DNA of 64,000 nt, taken from assembly GCA_947495165.1 (NCBI GenBank), contig CANLXM010000002.1:434001-498000 (forward strand). Reading direction: 5' to 3'. The position numbers and the translations under genes were made by a program. Below the pieces are notes generated by a model. That model made no database searches. It was given only the letters and a program-made list of their open reading frames with translations, and was not told the DNA's origin. This document shows, piece after piece, positions 62,023 through 64,000 of this stretch (the stretch's first letter is position 1; each line of letters begins with the position of its first letter). This DNA comes from an uncultured Cellulomonadaceae bacterium. GTDB taxonomy: Bacteria > Actinomycetota > Actinomycetes > Actinomycetales > Cellulomonadaceae.

Positions 62023-62688
62023 GTGAACAACACCCAGGCAGTGACGCGCGTCGCGGTGGTCGAGGACCACACCCTGTTCCGGAGCATGCTCGAGCAGGTG
62101 ATCCGGGGCGCTGACGACCTGACGCTGGTCTCGTCGACGGCGACCGTCACGGACGCGCGCGCCGCGATCAAGCCGCGCAAGGTCGACGTCGTGCTCCTCG
62201 ACATCGACCTGCCCGACGGCAACGGCATCGCCCTGGGCGTCATGCTGTGCCGCGCCGACCCGGACCTGCGGGTCGTGCTGCTGAGCGCGCAGAACGCCAT
62301 GGACCTCATGCTCGACCTGCCCAAGGACGTCGCGGGCGGGTGGAGCTACCTGTCGAAGACCTCGACGAACGACTCCGAGGGCCTGCTGCACGCGATCCGC
62401 GTCGCCGCGGCCGGGGGCAGCACGTTGGACCCGTCGCTGCTCGACAAGATGACCCCGCGGGTGGGGACGGCGGTCGCGAAGCTCACCGACCGGCAGTACG
62501 AGGTGCTCCGGCAGATCGCCGCCGGGCTGTCGAACGCCGGCATCGCGGAGCGGCTGGGCATCACCGAGAAGTCCGTGCAGAACCACGTCAACGCGATCTA
62601 CGCGACCCTCGGCATCGACGCGAACCCGACGCGCAACCCGCGCGTCACCGCGGCGCTGCGGCTGATCGAGGAGACCGGGACCGCCTGA
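62023..62688 (+). CDS. NarL/LuxR-family response regulator
   Basis: 221 residues, GTG start. Receiver with VAVVEDHTLFRSMLEQVI, D60 in VVLLDIDLPDGNGIAL, and K in SYLSKTS; LuxR-type helix-turn-helix LTDRQYEVLRQIAAGLSNAG then IAERLGITEKSVQNHVNAIY. Likely binds the palindrome between itself and the kinase, and perhaps the sites before the secreted-protein genes. Confidence 0.92.
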   Translation: MNNTQAVTRVAVVEDHTLFRSMLEQVIRGADDLTLVSSTATVTDARAAIKPRKVDVVLLDIDLPDGNGIALGVMLCRADPDLRVVLLSAQNAMDLMLDLPKDVAGGWSYLSKTSTNDSEGLLHAIRVAAAGGSTLDPSLLDKMTPRVGTAVAKLTDRQYEVLRQIAAGLSNAGIAERLGITEKSVQNHVNAIYATLGIDANPTRNPRVTAALRLIEETGTA

Positions 62689-62776
62689 CCGCGCGGGAAC
62701 TCTGCGGGCCCGGCGTACGTTGACCGCAGGAGCGGCGCCGTCGGCCGCCCACCGCGACCTGAGGGGAACCACCCCG

Positions 62777-63562
62777 ATGAGCAGCAGGCCCGTGATCTTC
62801 GCAGCGAGCGGTCTGCGGGCAGGCTACGGCGGGCCGCCCGTGCTGAACGACCTCAACCTCTCGTTGCGCCGGGGCGAGGCCGTGGGCCTCGTCGGCCTGT
62901 CCGGCGTCGGCAAGTCCACCCTCGTCGAGATCCTCGGCGGGCACGCCCGGCCCACCCTCGGCCAGGTCACGCTCGACGGCATCAAGGTGACCTCGAAGGC
63001 ACCGCACCACCGCAAGGCCGTCAGGGCCCGCCTGCGCACTGTGCACCAGAACGGGCTCACCGGCATCGAGCCGAACCGCACCGTCGAGAAGACGCTCGAC
63101 GAGGCCTTCACCCAGGCGCGACGCGCTGGCCGCTCGACCAACAACGACGTCGAGGCCGCGCTCCTCGCGGTCGGCCTGCCCGTCCGCTTCGCCACCCGCA
63201 CGATCCAGACGCTCTCCGGGGGTGAGCGCCAGCGGCTCGCGATCGCGCGGGCCCTGGCGACGCGGCCCGAGGTGCTGCTGCTGGACGAGCCGCTCACCGC
63301 GGTGGATCCCACCATGCGCGAGGAGATCGCCCGCGACCTGCGCGCCCACGCCGCCGAGCACGAGATCGCGATGCTCGTCGCCTCGCACGACCTGACGCTG
63401 CTCGCCCAGCTCACCGACTCGGTGCACGTCCTCGCCGAGGGACGCCTGGTCGAGTCCGGTGCCCTGCGCGACATCCTGCGCGCGCCGAGCCACCCGGACA
63501 CCCGCGCGATCGTCGAGGCGCTGCCAGAAGCCGTCGCGGCCACCCGGGTGCTGCGCGCGTAG
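62777..63562 (+). CDS. ABC transporter ATP-binding protein
   Basis: 261 residues from ATG 62777. Walker A GLSGVGKSTLVEIL, Q-loop VHQNGLTG, signature TLSGGERQRLAIARALA, Walker B VLLLDEPLTAVD, H-loop ASHDLTLLAQ. Closest in pattern to peptide/nickel (DppF/OppF-like) ATPases. No permease or binding protein is next to it in the window; its partners are unknown. Confidence 0.88.
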   Translation: MSSRPVIFAASGLRAGYGGPPVLNDLNLSLRRGEAVGLVGLSGVGKSTLVEILGGHARPTLGQVTLDGIKVTSKAPHHRKAVRARLRTVHQNGLTGIEPNRTVEKTLDEAFTQARRAGRSTNNDVEAALLAVGLPVRFATRTIQTLSGGERQRLAIARALATRPEVLLLDEPLTAVDPTMREEIARDLRAHAAEHEIAMLVASHDLTLLAQLTDSVHVLAEGRLVESGALRDILRAPSHPDTRAIVEALPEAVAATRVLRA

Positions 63563-63583
63563 GTATAGCGCCGTAGCGCCCGC

Positions 63584-63886
63584 TCAGTCCCGCAGCGGCG
63601 AGCCGACGACGTCGAAGCGGAACCCGCCAAACTCCCCGGACAGCAACGGACGCGCAGCGGCGATGGACGCCTGGACCTCCGGCAGCGCGAGGGATCCCTG
63701 GTGGGCCTCGGCGCTCTCCCAGAGCTCCATCACGAAGACCGTGTCCGGGGCGTCGGCGCTGACGCCGACCTCGTAGGTCAGGCAGCCGGCACCCGCGAGC
63801 GCGTCGTTGCGCTGGACCAGGTGGGCGACGAGCGCGTCGCGCTGCCCGGGGGCGGCACCGAGGGTTCCTACGTTCGCGAAGGTCAT
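63584..63886 (-). CDS. antibiotic biosynthesis monooxygenase (ABM) domain protein
   Basis: 100 residues, one ferredoxin-like ABM domain: GTLGAAPGQRDALVAHLVQR, CLTYEVGVSADAPDTVFVME, LWESAEAHQGSLALPEVQAS. Members are small dimeric quinone or heme-type monooxygenases or isomerases; function not predictable. Converges with the ABC gene. The last 114 bases of the window show no gene. Confidence 0.85.
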   Translation of the reverse strand: MTFANVGTLGAAPGQRDALVAHLVQRNDALAGAGCLTYEVGVSADAPDTVFVMELWESAEAHQGSLALPEVQASIAAARPLLSGEFGGFRFDVVGSPLRD

Positions 63887-64000
63887 GGGTCACACGCTAA
63901 GCCAGGGCACCGACGCAGCACAGTCGTGACCGGCCTGCCCGGACGAAACTGTGCTCTGTGCGCGGCAGCCGCGGCGCCAACCGGCAGCGGGCATGCTGTC

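Overview
The window is high-GC DNA with GTG/TTG starts, TGATG/ATGA gene overlaps, leaderless genes and a protein set typical of a flagellated actinobacterium (XPB helicase with its helicase-associated partner, DUF3027, DUF3263, LytR_C, groEL under double CIRCE). The gene content points to Micrococcales and most resembles Cellulomonas-type genomes; that placement is inference, as no rRNA or marker gene is present.

Layout. About 1-32,140 is a nearly complete flagellar locus. On the minus strand, read from high to low coordinates: fliA-type sigma factor; flagellin; fliD-fliS-fliT-like; a long operon flgB-flgC-fliE-fliF-fliG-fliH-fliI-fliJ-NlpC/P60 peptidase-fliK-flgD-flgE; then flbD-motA-motB-fliL-fliM-fliN-fliO-fliP-fliQ-fliR-flhB-flhA and an flhF-like gene that runs off the left edge. 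On the plus strand from 27.6 kb: flgN-flgK-flgL-fliW and a degenerate EAL/HDOD protein. Similar -35/-10 pairs (T-[CT]-A-N, 16 bp, CCGAT) precede flagellin, flgB, flgN and flbD, consistent with control by the locus' own sigma factor. From 32.2 to 57 kb come housekeeping and envelope genes: DUF3027/cold-shock pair, XPB helicase pair, TPM protein and PspA, NYN nuclease, an OmpR-type two-component pair, groEL, a GH15-like hydrolase, a serine hydrolase, a phytoene-desaturase-like oxidoreductase, LytR_C and DUF3263 proteins, a P-type ATPase, uracil-DNA glycosylase and an SGNH hydrolase. From 57.1 to 62.7 kb is a surface-protein locus: four secreted proteins sharing a two-cysteine domain, a SipW-type signal peptidase between them, and next to them a NarL-type sensor/regulator pair transcribed divergently from one perfect palindrome. 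An ABC ATPase and an antibiotic-biosynthesis-monooxygenase-like protein close the window.

Two features stand out. First, a family of five 64-bp palindromes (near 3.2, 11.4, 12.5, 37.5 and 40.6 kb) has conserved ends (CGCTGAGTGC), a conserved inner core (TTGGCGGT) and a middle six-base block that varies between copies but still pairs in four of them. Each copy sits directly 3' of a stop codon. Two copies bracket a DUF559 (PD-(D/E)XK, Vsr-like) nuclease gene inserted between flgE and flbD; a second DUF559 gene (41.3-42.2 kb) lies next to a palindrome of the same build but different sequence. This suggests a nuclease-associated palindromic repeat element, formally like REP/RAYT but with another enzyme fold. 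Second, the SipW-linked locus looks like an uncharacterised surface-fibre or surface-layer system with its own two-component switch.

No tRNA, rRNA, CRISPR array, IS element or phage gene was recognised.
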